In this document: piece by piece, positions 16,542-24,539 of the stretch
Numbering within the stretch: position 1 is the stretch's first letter
Layout of the letters: the number at the start of each line of letters is the position of its first letter
From: Thalassomonas viridans
Lineage (GTDB): Bacteria > Pseudomonadota > Gammaproteobacteria > Enterobacterales > Alteromonadaceae
NCBI RefSeq assembly: GCF_000948985.2
Contig: NZ_CP059733.1
Span: forward strand, 6,510,001-6,574,000
Length of the DNA: 64,000 nt
Direction: 5' to 3'
Program-made: the position numbers and the translations under genes
Notes under the pieces: model-generated
What the model was told of the DNA's origin: nothing
The model's database searches: none
What the model saw: only the letters and a program-made list of their open reading frames with translations

Positions 16542-17000
16542 ATGTTGAGAAATATTTTTTCCATGAATAGAGAACTGTTGATGATATCCGTTACCGTGCT
16601 GACCCTGTCTTGTTCGGTTCATAATGTGAAAACAGATGAATCTGCAAAAGTGGTTAGTCCTGAGAGTTATGAAGGTCATATCTGTAATTACTGCACCACT
16701 TATGAACAATTCAAAGCTATAGCCTATAACCGCGCCCCAGGCATTGATTGTGAAGATGAAAGTACATGCTGGCCGCTGGCACCCAAGAACTTTTTTGTGG
16801 TGAATCCTAAAACAGGTGTATATAAGATGCTGCACGCAAAGCGGGCAAGCTTTGCACCTCATGCAATAAGCGTTTACGAAAAGGAATTCCCGGAAGCTGA
16901 AAAGGCATCCTATGAAACGCTATACGAGTTCTACCAACTTTGGCATAACTATATCAGGGATTTGCCCTCGCTTAATGCCGCTGATGTTCCTGGCTTATAG
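16542..17000 (+). CDS. Small lipoprotein with CxxC motif, unknown
   Basis: Up to 152 residues. The N-terminus has a lipobox (VTVLTLSC), so the protein is probably lipidated at that cysteine and membrane-bound. The start may be 16542 or the ATG at 16563, which puts the lipobox at a more usual distance. The mature part carries HICNYCTTYEQFKA and a second cysteine pair (IDCEDESTCW), then FFVVNPKTGVYKML, resembling the exported protein encoded before it. Near the stop codon a ~17-bp direct duplication (GATGTTCCTGGC...TAT, 16982-17018) marks a recent local event. No family recognised. Confidence 0.6.
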   Translation: MLRNIFSMNRELLMISVTVLTLSCSVHNVKTDESAKVVSPESYEGHICNYCTTYEQFKAIAYNRAPGIDCEDESTCWPLAPKNFFVVNPKTGVYKMLHAKRASFAPHAISVYEKEFPEAEKASYETLYEFYQLWHNYIRDLPSLNAADVPGL

Positions 17001-17123
17001 ATGTTCCTGGCATATAAATGGGAAACTATGCCGAAACTTGTCCTGCTAATTACCAGCCCGGCTATCCTGACATGACCTGGATTGCTCCATGTGACTAGTT
17101 GAATTGGCTGTAGAATTAGCAAT

Positions 17124-17147
17124 AAAAAAAGGCCCGTAATGGGCCTT
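17124..17147 (-). terminator. Terminator of the SIMPL-domain gene
   Basis: Stem AAGGCCC (17129-17135) / GGGCCTT (17141-17147), five-base loop; on the minus strand it is followed by a T-run (A at 17124-17130). About 70 bases after the stop at 17218. Confidence 0.8.
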
Positions 17148-17217
17148 ACAGACTGTTCGTAGCAAGCTAGTATTAAATGTATTCAGCTAAAGCAAATTTT
17201 CTCCAACCTGCTCTCCC

Positions 17218-17922
17218 TTACTCAATCAGGTATACCGCATACACCACCTGTTCTATGGTGATAGAGCCGGGTTCAAACGCCCCTTCAACAATATTGGCAG
17301 GCGCCGAATCCCGCATCATGCTCTCCATGGCAACATAAGGCTGTTCACCGCGGATGGGTTCTTTAGCGGCGCGGTAGAGCCGGGCAACCTTAACGTCAAA
17401 GCCGTCCGCCAGCTCCTGGGCTGCCGCCCTGGCATCGGCAATGGCCAGCTTCTGCGCCTGTTTTTTCAGGTCTTCGGCATTAGACGCCATCATCTGGATG
17501 CCGTTGATTTGCGTGATGCCGGCATTTACCAGGCTTTGCATCAGGCGCGAATAGACATTAATATTTTTCAGGTAAAACTGAATGTTCCGGCTCACCTTAA
17601 AGCCGGAGATCACCTGCCTGCCCGATTCCCGGTCGTATTGCATTTCCTGCTGGATAAACAACTCGGAAGCCGAGATATCTTCTTTGGCAATCTCATATTC
17701 TTCGGCAATTTTAATAATATTGGCAGACAAAGTATCGGCTGCTTTTTTTGCCTGGATGAGATCGCTGTGGCGGCGGATCACGGAAAAAGAGATTTCCGCC
17801 AGATCCGGCAAAACGGAAATTTTACCCTGACCTTTAACATAAACATGGGGCGCATCGGGAATGGCGGTCGCAAGTGAAGAAAAACTGAAAAAAACCAAAC
17901 ATAACCATACTAGTTTACGCAT
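17218..17922 (-). CDS. SIMPL-domain (DUF541) periplasmic protein
   Basis: A 234-residue exported protein: signal peptide MRKLVWLCLVFFSFSSLATA, then a SIMPL/DUF541 domain (VYVKGQGKISVLPDLAEISFSV, the ISGFKVSRNIQFYLKNI strand, and a C-terminal ITIEQVVYAVYLIE). Family members, such as E. coli YggE and BP26 of Brucella, are periplasmic and linked to oxidative-stress tolerance or channel-like assemblies. The start at 17922 is preferred because AAGGAAT stands right before it; seven extra codons upstream lack one. It lies ~80 bases after the ECF/TonB operon and may be partly cotranscribed, but it has its own terminator. Confidence 0.85.
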   Translation of the reverse strand: MRKLVWLCLVFFSFSSLATAIPDAPHVYVKGQGKISVLPDLAEISFSVIRRHSDLIQAKKAADTLSANIIKIAEEYEIAKEDISASELFIQQEMQYDRESGRQVISGFKVSRNIQFYLKNINVYSRLMQSLVNAGITQINGIQMMASNAEDLKKQAQKLAIADARAAAQELADGFDVKVARLYRAAKEPIRGEQPYVAMESMMRDSAPANIVEGAFEPGSITIEQVVYAVYLIE

Positions 17923-18001
17923 TATATATTCCTTACTATTCATTTAATCTGCAAAAGCTGAAACTCATTCACCCTTTGCTTGTTTTAGTTGCTTTAGCGC
18001 A

Positions 18002-18790
18002 CTAACCGTCATTGAGACTGAACTCAAAAACCACCTGCTGTTGTTGCCCGGAGCTTATACCAGCCCGATAGCGCCATTTGGCCAGCGCCTGGCGGGACAG
18101 TTTTTGCAGTTCCCTACCGACACTGGCATCCAGCACCTGAATATCTGTCACCTGCCCGGCATCGTTAATTTTATAACTGAGCTTTACCTTACCCTCTTGT
18201 CCTTTTTTCCTGGCGTTCACTGAATATTCCGGCATCACTTTATAACTCGGGGTTAAGGTCACACTCGGCTGTTTCAGCTCAGGCAAAACCGTTTCCTGTG
18301 TGATATTCACCTGCCAGTGAAACACGCCGCTGTCATCCGGCTGCTGGTGGCGCTCTGCCGCAAGTGAAGGTGATGTTTCAGGCGCCTGGGGGACAACCTT
18401 AGGCGGCAAAGGTGGGATCAGGGGGATCACAGCCTCTTTTTCCACTGCCCGGGGTTCAGGCACCAGCTCGATAACCTTTTGCTCCGGCTCAGGCAGGCGC
18501 TGGCTATGCATCTGGTAACCGGCAAAATGGCTTACCAATGCCATCAGGCCAAATGACACCACACCGCCCCCCAATAATAGCATCAAGGGTCGTACCCCGG
18601 CCAAATAAGCCCTGCCGGGATGCTCCTGCCCTTGTCCTTGCAAGCGAATTTCCGGCGCCTGCAGCTGATTTTTTCTCTGCTGATAAAGCGCCTGTATCTT
18701 TTGTTCGTAAGCCAGCTCCACTTCATCTTCCCGGTCCTGCTTCATGGTTTTACCTTGCCCCTGTTCAAGCTTGTTCATTCCCCCTTTCAT
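18002..18790 (-). CDS. TonB-like protein with cytoplasmic N-terminus (possible anti-sigma partner)
   Basis: A 262-residue protein. Residues 1-65 are hydrophilic and probably cytoplasmic, residues ~66-88 form one transmembrane helix (RPLMLLLGGGVVSFGLMALV), a proline-rich spacer follows (IPLIPPLPPKVVPQAP), and residues ~175-260 are a TonB C-terminal domain (YKVMPEYSVNARKKGQEGKVKLSYKI, ALAKWRYRAG). Its ATG overlaps the stop of the ECF sigma gene (ATGA). An extended cytoplasmic domain on a single-pass protein encoded right after an ECF sigma factor is the layout of an anti-sigma factor, here joined to a TonB domain. That reading is inference; it could also be an ordinary energy transducer. Confidence 0.82.
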   Translation of the reverse strand: MKGGMNKLEQGQGKTMKQDREDEVELAYEQKIQALYQQRKNQLQAPEIRLQGQGQEHPGRAYLAGVRPLMLLLGGGVVSFGLMALVSHFAGYQMHSQRLPEPEQKVIELVPEPRAVEKEAVIPLIPPLPPKVVPQAPETSPSLAAERHQQPDDSGVFHWQVNITQETVLPELKQPSVTLTPSYKVMPEYSVNARKKGQEGKVKLSYKINDAGQVTDIQVLDASVGRELQKLSRQALAKWRYRAGISSGQQQQVVFEFSLNDG

Positions 18791-19353
18791 AACTCTGGCC
18801 CCAGTAATTTTTTGATATTGCTGCGGGCATAACGCAAACGGCTTTTCACCGTTTCAAACGTCTCCGAAGTAAGCCCGGCGATTTCCAGCAGGGAAAAACC
18901 TTCCTGCTGGAGAATAAATACTTCCCGCTGAAAAAACGGCAACCGGTTGATCGCCTGGTTAAATTTCGCCAGGGCATCTTTTCCGGCCATCTCCTGCTCC
19001 AATGGCTGCCCGGTTAGCTCCTCCTGCTCAACGTCCTGCCATTGCCACCTTTGCCGGCGGCGGAGTTCGTCGATCAAGGTATTGCGGGCTATGGTAAATA
19101 ACCAGCTTTTCACATTGGTGTGCTCCCGGGCAGCAGTTTTGACATTCATAACCTTTAACCAGCTTGACTGTAATACGTCTTCCGCCAGCTCTTTATCCGA
19201 CTGGCTCAATAAATAGTGATAAAGCGACAAATTAAACTGCTCCACCAACAACGCCAGATCCTGCTTGTTATTGGTGGCAATATAACTGGCCAGTAATTTT
19301 TCCGGGCTGGCCTTGGGATTAAACCAGCCCCTTATTTTTGATGGTAACTTCAA
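18787..19353 (-). CDS. ECF-type RNA polymerase sigma factor
   Basis: A 188-residue sigma-70 family protein. Region 2 spans about residues 35-105 (ELAEDVLQSSWLKVM, TNVKSWLFTIARNTLIDELRRR) and region 4 about 130-185 (INRLPFFQREVFILQQEGFSLLEIAGLTSETFETVKSRLRYARSNIKKLL). It binds core polymerase to direct transcription of a dedicated regulon. The gene lies between two tonB-like genes, one base after the first and overlapping the second by four bases. ECF factors with adjacent TonB genes often respond to envelope or uptake signals, so that is likely here. Confidence 0.92.
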   Translation of the reverse strand: MKLPSKIRGWFNPKASPEKLLASYIATNNKQDLALLVEQFNLSLYHYLLSQSDKELAEDVLQSSWLKVMNVKTAAREHTNVKSWLFTIARNTLIDELRRRQRWQWQDVEQEELTGQPLEQEMAGKDALAKFNQAINRLPFFQREVFILQQEGFSLLEIAGLTSETFETVKSRLRYARSNIKKLLGPEL

Positions 19354-19354
19354 A

Positions 19355-19954
19355 TCAGGTTTCCATATTAAAATCTAGTTGCACCGTCAAATTCTTTTGT
19401 ATGACCGCCGTGCCGTCGACTAATTTAGCACGGTACTTCCACTTCCTTAACGCTTGTTTCGCCGCCTTATCAAAAACCCGCTTCGGCTTAGCATCCAGTA
19501 CCTTAACGTTTTCCACTCCGCCGACAGCATTAATATCAAATGCCAGCAATACCCAGCCCTCAATGCCTTTACTTAACGCCTCCGTCGGATACTTAGGCGG
19601 CATCTGCACTACCGGCCTGGCATTGCTGTCGGGAGTGCCGCTGAAAACCGTCAGAGCGGCATTGCCCCCCAAATCTATCGCCGCCGGCTGATAGTCAAAA
19701 CTGGCGTCCATACTCACCTGGTCCGGCGCCATATTACTCCTGGGCATAGGCGTCGGCGGCACCGGCGGCTGCAATACCGGCTTAGGTTTAGTCTCAACCT
19801 TGGAGTCTTCCGGGGTCTGCGCCACCTCAATTACCGGCAGGGGCTCTTCTTCCACCGGCGCCAGCTGGTCATTGCGCACTAAAAAAGCCATAAAGGCAAA
19901 TAAGGCTGTGGTTATAACACTTGCCACCGACATCAGGGCGATTATTTTTTTCAT
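19355..19954 (-). CDS. Energy transducer TonB-family protein
   Basis: A 199-residue protein: an N-terminal membrane anchor (IIALMSVASVITTALFAFMAFL), a proline/lysine-rich periplasmic spacer (VETKPKPVLQPPVPPTPMP) and a TonB C-terminal domain (MPPKYPTEALSKGIEGWVLLAFDINAVGGVENVKVLDAKPKRVFDKAAKQALRKWKYRAK, residues ~118-190). TonB proteins pass proton-motive energy from ExbBD to outer-membrane receptors; no exbBD is in the window. It is the first gene of the tonB-sigma-tonB operon. The upstream region has a perfect 12-bp palindrome GTGTGATCACAC at 20022-20033. Confidence 0.9.
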   Translation of the reverse strand: MKKIIALMSVASVITTALFAFMAFLVRNDQLAPVEEEPLPVIEVAQTPEDSKVETKPKPVLQPPVPPTPMPRSNMAPDQVSMDASFDYQPAAIDLGGNAALTVFSGTPDSNARPVVQMPPKYPTEALSKGIEGWVLLAFDINAVGGVENVKVLDAKPKRVFDKAAKQALRKWKYRAKLVDGTAVIQKNLTVQLDFNMET

Positions 19955-20308
19955 GCTGCTTCCTCGTTAACTTTATTTTCAAGTAAGTCATGACGGTTAC
20001 TTCCTTTACACGTCAGGCGAGGTGTGATCACACGGCAAGCTCCCGGTTTTTATGCTTGCTTATCTGTTAAACGCATCACTAGGGCAAATGGGGTTAAATT
20101 ATTTTTATCTTTTTAATAAAAACTTATTGGTACAAATTAAAAACCAATAAATTAAGCAACTTAAGTACAAGTGACAATAAAACAAGCTGAATCCCTTACC
20201 TCAACTTCCGAATAGCGTCTAAACTTGCTTTTAGCATGGATCAGATAAAGCTTTCGACTCGTGTAGCTGTTAGATAACGACGACACTAACCGATAGAAGG
20301 GATTCAAT
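19955..20308. other. Divergent regulatory region, ECF operon / chemoreceptor
   Basis: 354 bp between the minus-strand TonB/ECF operon and the plus-strand chemoreceptor gene. It contains the palindrome GTGTGATCACAC (20022-20033), which resembles fused CRP half-sites without the normal six-base gap, and AT-rich DNA at 20095-20160. No open frame there that I can support. Confidence 0.5.
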
Positions 20309-22285
20309 ATGAAATTTTCAGATATTTCATTTAAGCTCAAAATCATCATGTTATTAACCTTGCCTTTGCTGGGTTTCTTATGGTTTAGCCTTTCCTCCAT
20401 TATCCAAAGTGCCGCCACCACAAATGAAGCCTCCCGGCTGCTCAAGCTCTCGCAACTTTCTGTGGTTTACAGTGAACTGGTGCACGAGCTGCAAAAAGAA
20501 CGCGGCATGTCGGCGGTTTTTCTCGGCTCACAGGGAACGCGCTTTGCCAGTGAACTCAGGCAACAAAGACAAGTCACCAATGAGAAAATTGACCAACACG
20601 CCAATTACTGGCGGGACAATGAATTCCAGCAAGGTGTCAGCCAGCTAAACTCAAATATCCTTAGTCAACTGGAACAACTTACCCGCCTCAGACAGAGAAT
20701 AGACAGCCAGTCCGTCAAAATCGCAGAGGCACTGGCCTTCTTTGGCCGTTTAAACGCTTCTTTGCTCGATGTTTCCACCCTGAACGCAGAAATCAGCACC
20801 AATTCAACCGTTACCCGGGAAACCATAGCTTATTATAATTTTCTCCAGGGCAAAGAAAGAGCCGGTATTGAACGTGCGGTGCTCAGCAATACCTTTTCCC
20901 GCGGCCATTTTGCCGACGGCCTGCAAGTTAAATTTATCACTCTGGTCTCGGAGCAGAATATTTATTTCACTAATTTTAATGCCTTCACCAACCCGGAAAA
21001 TCAGCGCTTTTACCAACAACAGCTGGACAATGCCTCGGTTAAAGAAGTTATACGCCTAAGGGGCATTGCCGAACAAAACTCAACCCCTTTTACGGTTGAT
21101 GCCGGACACTGGTTCACCCAGTCCACAAACCGCATCGGCCAGCTGAAAAAGATCGAAACCCAGCTCAGCGATTCCCTGATTGCACTCACCACAACCGTCA
21201 GAGACGACGCCAAACAGTCCATGACCCTGAATATTTTGCTCTGCACTATCCTTATTGTGGCTGCAAGCGCCATAAGTGCCTATATCGTAAAAGAATTAAC
21301 TGCCGGGGTTGTCGACCTGACTTCTGTTATGACCCAGATCAGAGATAACAATGATCTGACGGTACAGGCCAAGTTATCCAATAAAAGTGAATTGGGACAA
21401 ATATCTTCCAGCCTTAACCTCACCCTGGGGAAATTTACCGCCGCCATCAGGGAGATTTCCACCTCAACATCCTCCCTGGCCGCTACCGCACAACAGACCT
21501 CAACCACCTGTGAGCACAATTCAAACGCCATGGCGGAGCAGCAGGACGAAATCGGTGTGATCGCCACCGCCATAGAAGAGTTATCCTCAAACGTCAGTGA
21601 AATGGCCGCCAATACCCAGCTCGCGGCAGACTCGGCAAAAGCCAGCGATGAGCAGGCACAAGAAGGGGTGAAAACAGTTCAGGCGTCCTACCAGGCCATT
21701 GAAAGCCTAGCCAATGAAATCAACCACTTAACAGAAAGAATGACCCAATTGCACCAAAGCAGCAACAATATCACCCAGGTGGTGGATGTCATAAAATCCG
21801 TGGCAGAGCAAACCAACCTGCTGGCCCTGAATGCCGCCATAGAAGCCGCCAGGGCCGGCGAGCAGGGACGGGGATTTGCCGTGGTTGCCGATGAAGTCAG
21901 AACCCTGGCACAGCGCACCCAGGAGTCTACGACCGAAATCGAAAGTTTTATCGGTTCATTGCAGAATGACGTCAATTCCGCCTTCAGCGTGATTGAGTCC
22001 AGTAAAGGTAAAGCCGGCCAGGCGGTTGAAGGCTCTATGCAGGTAGAGCAAAGCCTGAAAGAAATCAGCGAGTCGGTCAGCGGCATTTTTAAAATGATCA
22101 ACCAAATCGCCTTTTCCGTCGAGGAGCAGGCAACCGTGAGTCAGGATGTGGCGAAAAATATTGTCAGCATAGAGCAAAAATCCATGGCCTCCACCACAGG
22201 CGCCAGCCAGATTGCCGCCACGGCAATAGAGCAAGCACAGCTGGCCACCACGTTGCAGGATGTCACCGGAGCCTTTAAAGTATAG
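20309..22285 (+). CDS. Methyl-accepting chemotaxis protein with NIT-type sensor domain
   Basis: A 658-residue chemoreceptor. TM1 is at about residues 10-32, a large periplasmic helical domain follows (~40-300), TM2 is near 305-325 ([19 protein letters not shown]), then HAMP (~326-380) and the signalling domain with the hairpin tip [34 protein letters not shown]. The periplasmic part has [26 protein letters not shown] and [14 protein letters not shown], hallmarks of the nitrate/nitrite-sensing NIT domain, so nitrate taxis is a reasonable guess. AT-rich DNA and TAGAAGGG precede the ATG. An unknown 151-residue protein gene follows 27 bases later. Confidence 0.92.
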   Translation: MKFSDISFKLKIIMLLTLPLLGFLWFSLSSIIQSAATTNEASRLLKLSQLSVVYSELVHELQKERGMSAVFLGSQGTRFASELRQQRQVTNEKIDQHANYWRDNEFQQGVSQLNSNILSQLEQLTRLRQRIDSQSVKIAEALAFFGRLNASLLDVSTLNAEISTNSTVTRETIAYYNFLQGKERAGIERAVLSNTFSRGHFADGLQVKFITLVSEQNIYFTNFNAFTNPENQRFYQQQLDNASVKEVIRLRGIAEQNSTPFTVDAGHWFTQSTNRIGQLKKIETQLSDSLIALTTTVRDDAKQSMTLNILLCTILIVAASAISAYIVKELTAGVVDLTSVMTQIRDNNDLTVQAKLSNKSELGQISSSLNLTLGKFTAAIREISTSTSSLAATAQQTSTTCEHNSNAMAEQQDEIGVIATAIEELSSNVSEMAANTQLAADSAKASDEQAQEGVKTVQASYQAIESLANEINHLTERMTQLHQSSNNITQVVDVIKSVAEQTNLLALNAAIEAARAGEQGRGFAVVADEVRTLAQRTQESTTEIESFIGSLQNDVNSAFSVIESSKGKAGQAVEGSMQVEQSLKEISESVSGIFKMINQIAFSVEEQATVSQDVAKNIVSIEQKSMASTTGASQIAATAIEQAQLATTLQDVTGAFKV

Positions 22286-22312
22286 GAGGGAAATCAAGAA
22301 AGGAATCCAACC

Positions 22313-22768
22313 ATGGAATTAGGCTATAAGATCGATGACAGCGGCCACAAGGTCCACGCAACCACTATTATTCCTACGCGCATAAAGGCGCAGGATGTTG
22401 AACTCCTGGTTAATGTTAACCGGGATGTCAGCTACCCCCTCAACAGCCCCCACAACCGGGGGCTGCACATAAAAGTCAGGGACAAAGACAAAACCTGCAT
22501 CACTGAACTCAACCTGGAACAGGTCACTACCGAGCAGGAATTGCTGACGGCCGTTAATGAGTTTTTTAACGATAACGATGAATACGTTATGATAGAAAAT
22601 GCCGCCGCCGGCGAAACCTTCCCCTACGACAGCCAGGTCTATAACCTGACAGCCATCAAAAACCACAGCTATAACGGCTGGGATGATGACCAGGAAGACC
22701 TGGAAGACAACGCCGAACAGCAGGTTAAGGTTTTCCTCAATGACAACCTGCGCTGGCAGGTAAAATAG
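22313..22768 (+). CDS. Unknown acidic protein downstream of the chemoreceptor
   Basis: A 151-residue soluble protein with a strongly acidic C-terminal part (WDDDQEDLEDNAEQQVKVFLNDNLRW). No signal peptide, membrane segment or family recognised; the first ~75 residues look beta-rich (TTIIPTRIKAQDVELLVNVN, GLHIKVRDKDKTCITELNL). It starts 27 bases after the chemoreceptor stop, shares its strand, and a terminator follows, so the two are very likely one operon. A role in chemosensory signalling would be guesswork. Confidence 0.7.
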   Translation: MELGYKIDDSGHKVHATTIIPTRIKAQDVELLVNVNRDVSYPLNSPHNRGLHIKVRDKDKTCITELNLEQVTTEQELLTAVNEFFNDNDEYVMIENAAAGETFPYDSQVYNLTAIKNHSYNGWDDDQEDLEDNAEQQVKVFLNDNLRWQVK

Positions 22769-22807
22769 AACACCTGTCCCGATATCGCAGCAACCGGCAA
22801 GCTTATT

Positions 22808-22834
22808 GCACAGACCGGGCCGGTTTGTGCTTTT
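22808..22834 (+). terminator. Terminator of the chemoreceptor operon
   Basis: Arms GCACAGACCGG (22808-22818) and CCGGTTTGTGC (22820-22830) pair at ten of eleven positions and are followed by TTTT, 40 bases after the stop at 22768. Confidence 0.7.
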
Positions 22835-22925
22835 CACCGGGAATCAGTATAGTAACTGGTAGTACCTGTTAACCATTCCCTGTTGCCCGCCGGTAACAGG
22901 GCTGAATATTACCTAAAACCCGGTT

Positions 22926-23864
22926 ATGTTATATCAATCACTTTACCTGCCCCTGCCCTGCGGCAGCCGGTTACACCTGATGTCTATCAACAAAGCGGAT
23001 CCCGCCCGGCAAAAAGGCCTGCCGATATTAATGGTGCACGGCATGGTGGAAGATGGCCGCATTTTTTATCATCCCAGCGGCAAAGGGCTCGGCAGCTACC
23101 TGGCGGACCAGGGCTATCAGGTATATGTAGCGGATTTACGCGGTATCGGCAAAAGCACCCCGAAAATCGGCAGGCACAGTTTACACGGCCAGACAGAAAC
23201 CATCTGCCAGGACCTGCCGACCATCATAGATTTTGTGCTGACACACAGCGGACAGCCCAGGCTACACCTGGCGGCCCATTCCTGGGGCGGGGTTTACCTC
23301 AATGCCATGTTGCTGCGCTTTCCCCGGCTGATCGATAAGGTGATCAGCGGCGTCTATTTCGGCAGCAAACGCCGGGTCCGGGTCAGGAATTTCGAACGTT
23401 TATTAAAGATAGAATTTTTCTGGAACCGTTTCAGCCCCCTGCTCAGCAAATCCTTTGGTTATTTGCCGGCAAAAAAACTTAAGTTCGGCGCCGACAATGA
23501 GACCTTAAAGACCCACAGGCAATGTGTTTCCTGGGTGAAAAACGATCACTGGCGCGACAGTGACGACGGCTTTGACTACGCTCAGGCCGCAGAAAACCTG
23601 GTGCTGCCGCCGATCCATTATTTTGCCGCCATCCGCGATTTCAGTCTGGGACACCGCAGCGACGTTAAGTTATTTATGTCTGAGTCTTGCCTGAAACACG
23701 CCAGCTACCAGCTGCTCAGCAAAAAAGCGGGCAATAAGCTCGATTATGACCACCTGAATATGCTCACTGCCCCGGAAGCGGTTGATGACCACTTTCCCCA
23801 GGTATTGCAGTGGCTGCAGCAAAAAGAATCAGCTCAGCCTCAGAACCAGGCGCAGCAGGGCTAA
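22926..23864 (+). CDS. Alpha/beta-hydrolase family protein
   Basis: A 312-residue alpha/beta hydrolase. The oxyanion region is MVHGMVEDGR, followed by VYVADLRGIGKS and the nucleophile elbow AHSWGG (serine near residue 122). DHLNM near residue 276 probably supplies the catalytic histidine. Substrate unknown; it resembles lipase/esterase-type hydrolases with a C-terminal lid. No signal peptide. The start at 22926 lacks a strong ribosome site. It stands alone between the chemoreceptor operon and the second small-RNA gene, towards which it is convergent. Confidence 0.85.
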   Translation: MLYQSLYLPLPCGSRLHLMSINKADPARQKGLPILMVHGMVEDGRIFYHPSGKGLGSYLADQGYQVYVADLRGIGKSTPKIGRHSLHGQTETICQDLPTIIDFVLTHSGQPRLHLAAHSWGGVYLNAMLLRFPRLIDKVISGVYFGSKRRVRVRNFERLLKIEFFWNRFSPLLSKSFGYLPAKKLKFGADNETLKTHRQCVSWVKNDHWRDSDDGFDYAQAAENLVLPPIHYFAAIRDFSLGHRSDVKLFMSESCLKHASYQLLSKKAGNKLDYDHLNMLTAPEAVDDHFPQVLQWLQQKESAQPQNQAQQG

Positions 23865-23969
23865 GAGTAAACTGCACAACAGGCAAGTCTCACCGCCTTT
23901 CTTCCTGCCAACGAATGTTTGTAATAAAACATCAAATCGAAACCCAAGCCGGTTAACTGAATTTCGGGC

Positions 23970-24059
23970 AAAAAAAAGCCGATAGTCATACTATCGGCCT
24001 ATAGCTATGAGGAAAGCTAGAATATACAAAAAATTACAACAAGCGTTCGCGTTAGGAAC
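23970..24059 (-). ncRNA. Putative small RNA, copy 2 of 2
   Basis: Predicted ~90-nt transcript on the minus strand, downstream of polA and in its direction. Terminator: stem GCCGATAGT/ACTATCGGC (23978-23986 with 23990-23998), 3-base loop, eight T. An internal hairpin TAGCT/AGCTA displays the loop TTCCTCAT, complementary to GAGGAA-type ribosome sites. The 40-nt core (24002-24041) matches copy 1 except at three positions. The terminator stems differ in sequence but keep length and shape. This is the chromosomal place of Spot 42 in enterobacteria, but the sequence does not resemble the Spot 42 I know. Start point inferred from the -10. Confidence 0.78.
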
Positions 24060-24065
24060 AAGTTA

Positions 24066-24095
24066 ATTATAGAGTAAGCACTCTAAGAAAGTAAA
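24066..24095 (-). promoter_or_regulatory. Sigma-70 promoter of small RNA copy 2
   Basis: Minus strand: -35 TTTACT (24090-24095), 18-base spacer, -10 TATAAT (24066-24071), identical in hexamers and spacing to copy 1. Confidence 0.78.
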
Positions 24096-24386
24096 GCAAA
24101 AAATGTAATTTTTTTACAGTTTCTGTTTTTTTATTACAAACCTAAGATAAACAAGGGCTTCAGACTGGATAAAAATATTCTATGCAAGAGAATTACCCAA
24201 AACCACGAACAGAAAAGAAACTATCCGGCATAAAAACGAACGGATATAAATATCACTCGGGATAAACTTTCAGGTTCAGGGGGCTGATTAAGCGATAGCT
24301 CCCGGGGTTGAGACCAAGGATACGTTCACCCGCCGAGGTCATCAAAGGAGGTTAACCCGGGTCTGGTTATGAATATTCTTTGCGGC

Positions 24387-24410
24387 AAAAAAAGCCCCAA
24401 AACGGGGCTT
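24387..24410 (-). terminator. polA terminator
   Basis: Stem AAGCCCC (24392-24398) / GGGGCTT (24404-24410), five-base loop, with a run of A (24387-24393) that becomes the T-tract on the minus strand; ~130 bases after the polA stop. Confidence 0.75.
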
Positions 24411-24539
24411 AGGAATACTTTCAGAGATAAAAGGTAGTGCATTTAATATGAACCGTGAACCGCCGGAATTATTTCACCTTAAATAAAATAATGTACCGGC
24501 GGCCTGTTATCCCTGCCGAGAATGAAAACCGGCAACGGT

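Larger units (their letters stand above)
23865..24539. other. Intergenic region between hydrolase and polA
   Basis: About 675 bp. It contains the second small-RNA gene with promoter (23970-24095) and the polA terminator (24387-24410). The remainder (24100-24386) is AT-rich and holds no open frame or RNA that I can support. Confidence 0.7.

Noticed and set aside
20022..20033. CRP binding site GTGTGATCACAC
   Set aside because: The two half-sites abut without the six-base spacer that CRP needs, so only a generic palindrome is noted.
23970..24059. Spot 42 (spf) itself
   Set aside because: The location is right, but the conserved Spot 42 5' region (GTAGGGTACAGAGG...) is absent, so only functional or positional analogy is claimed.
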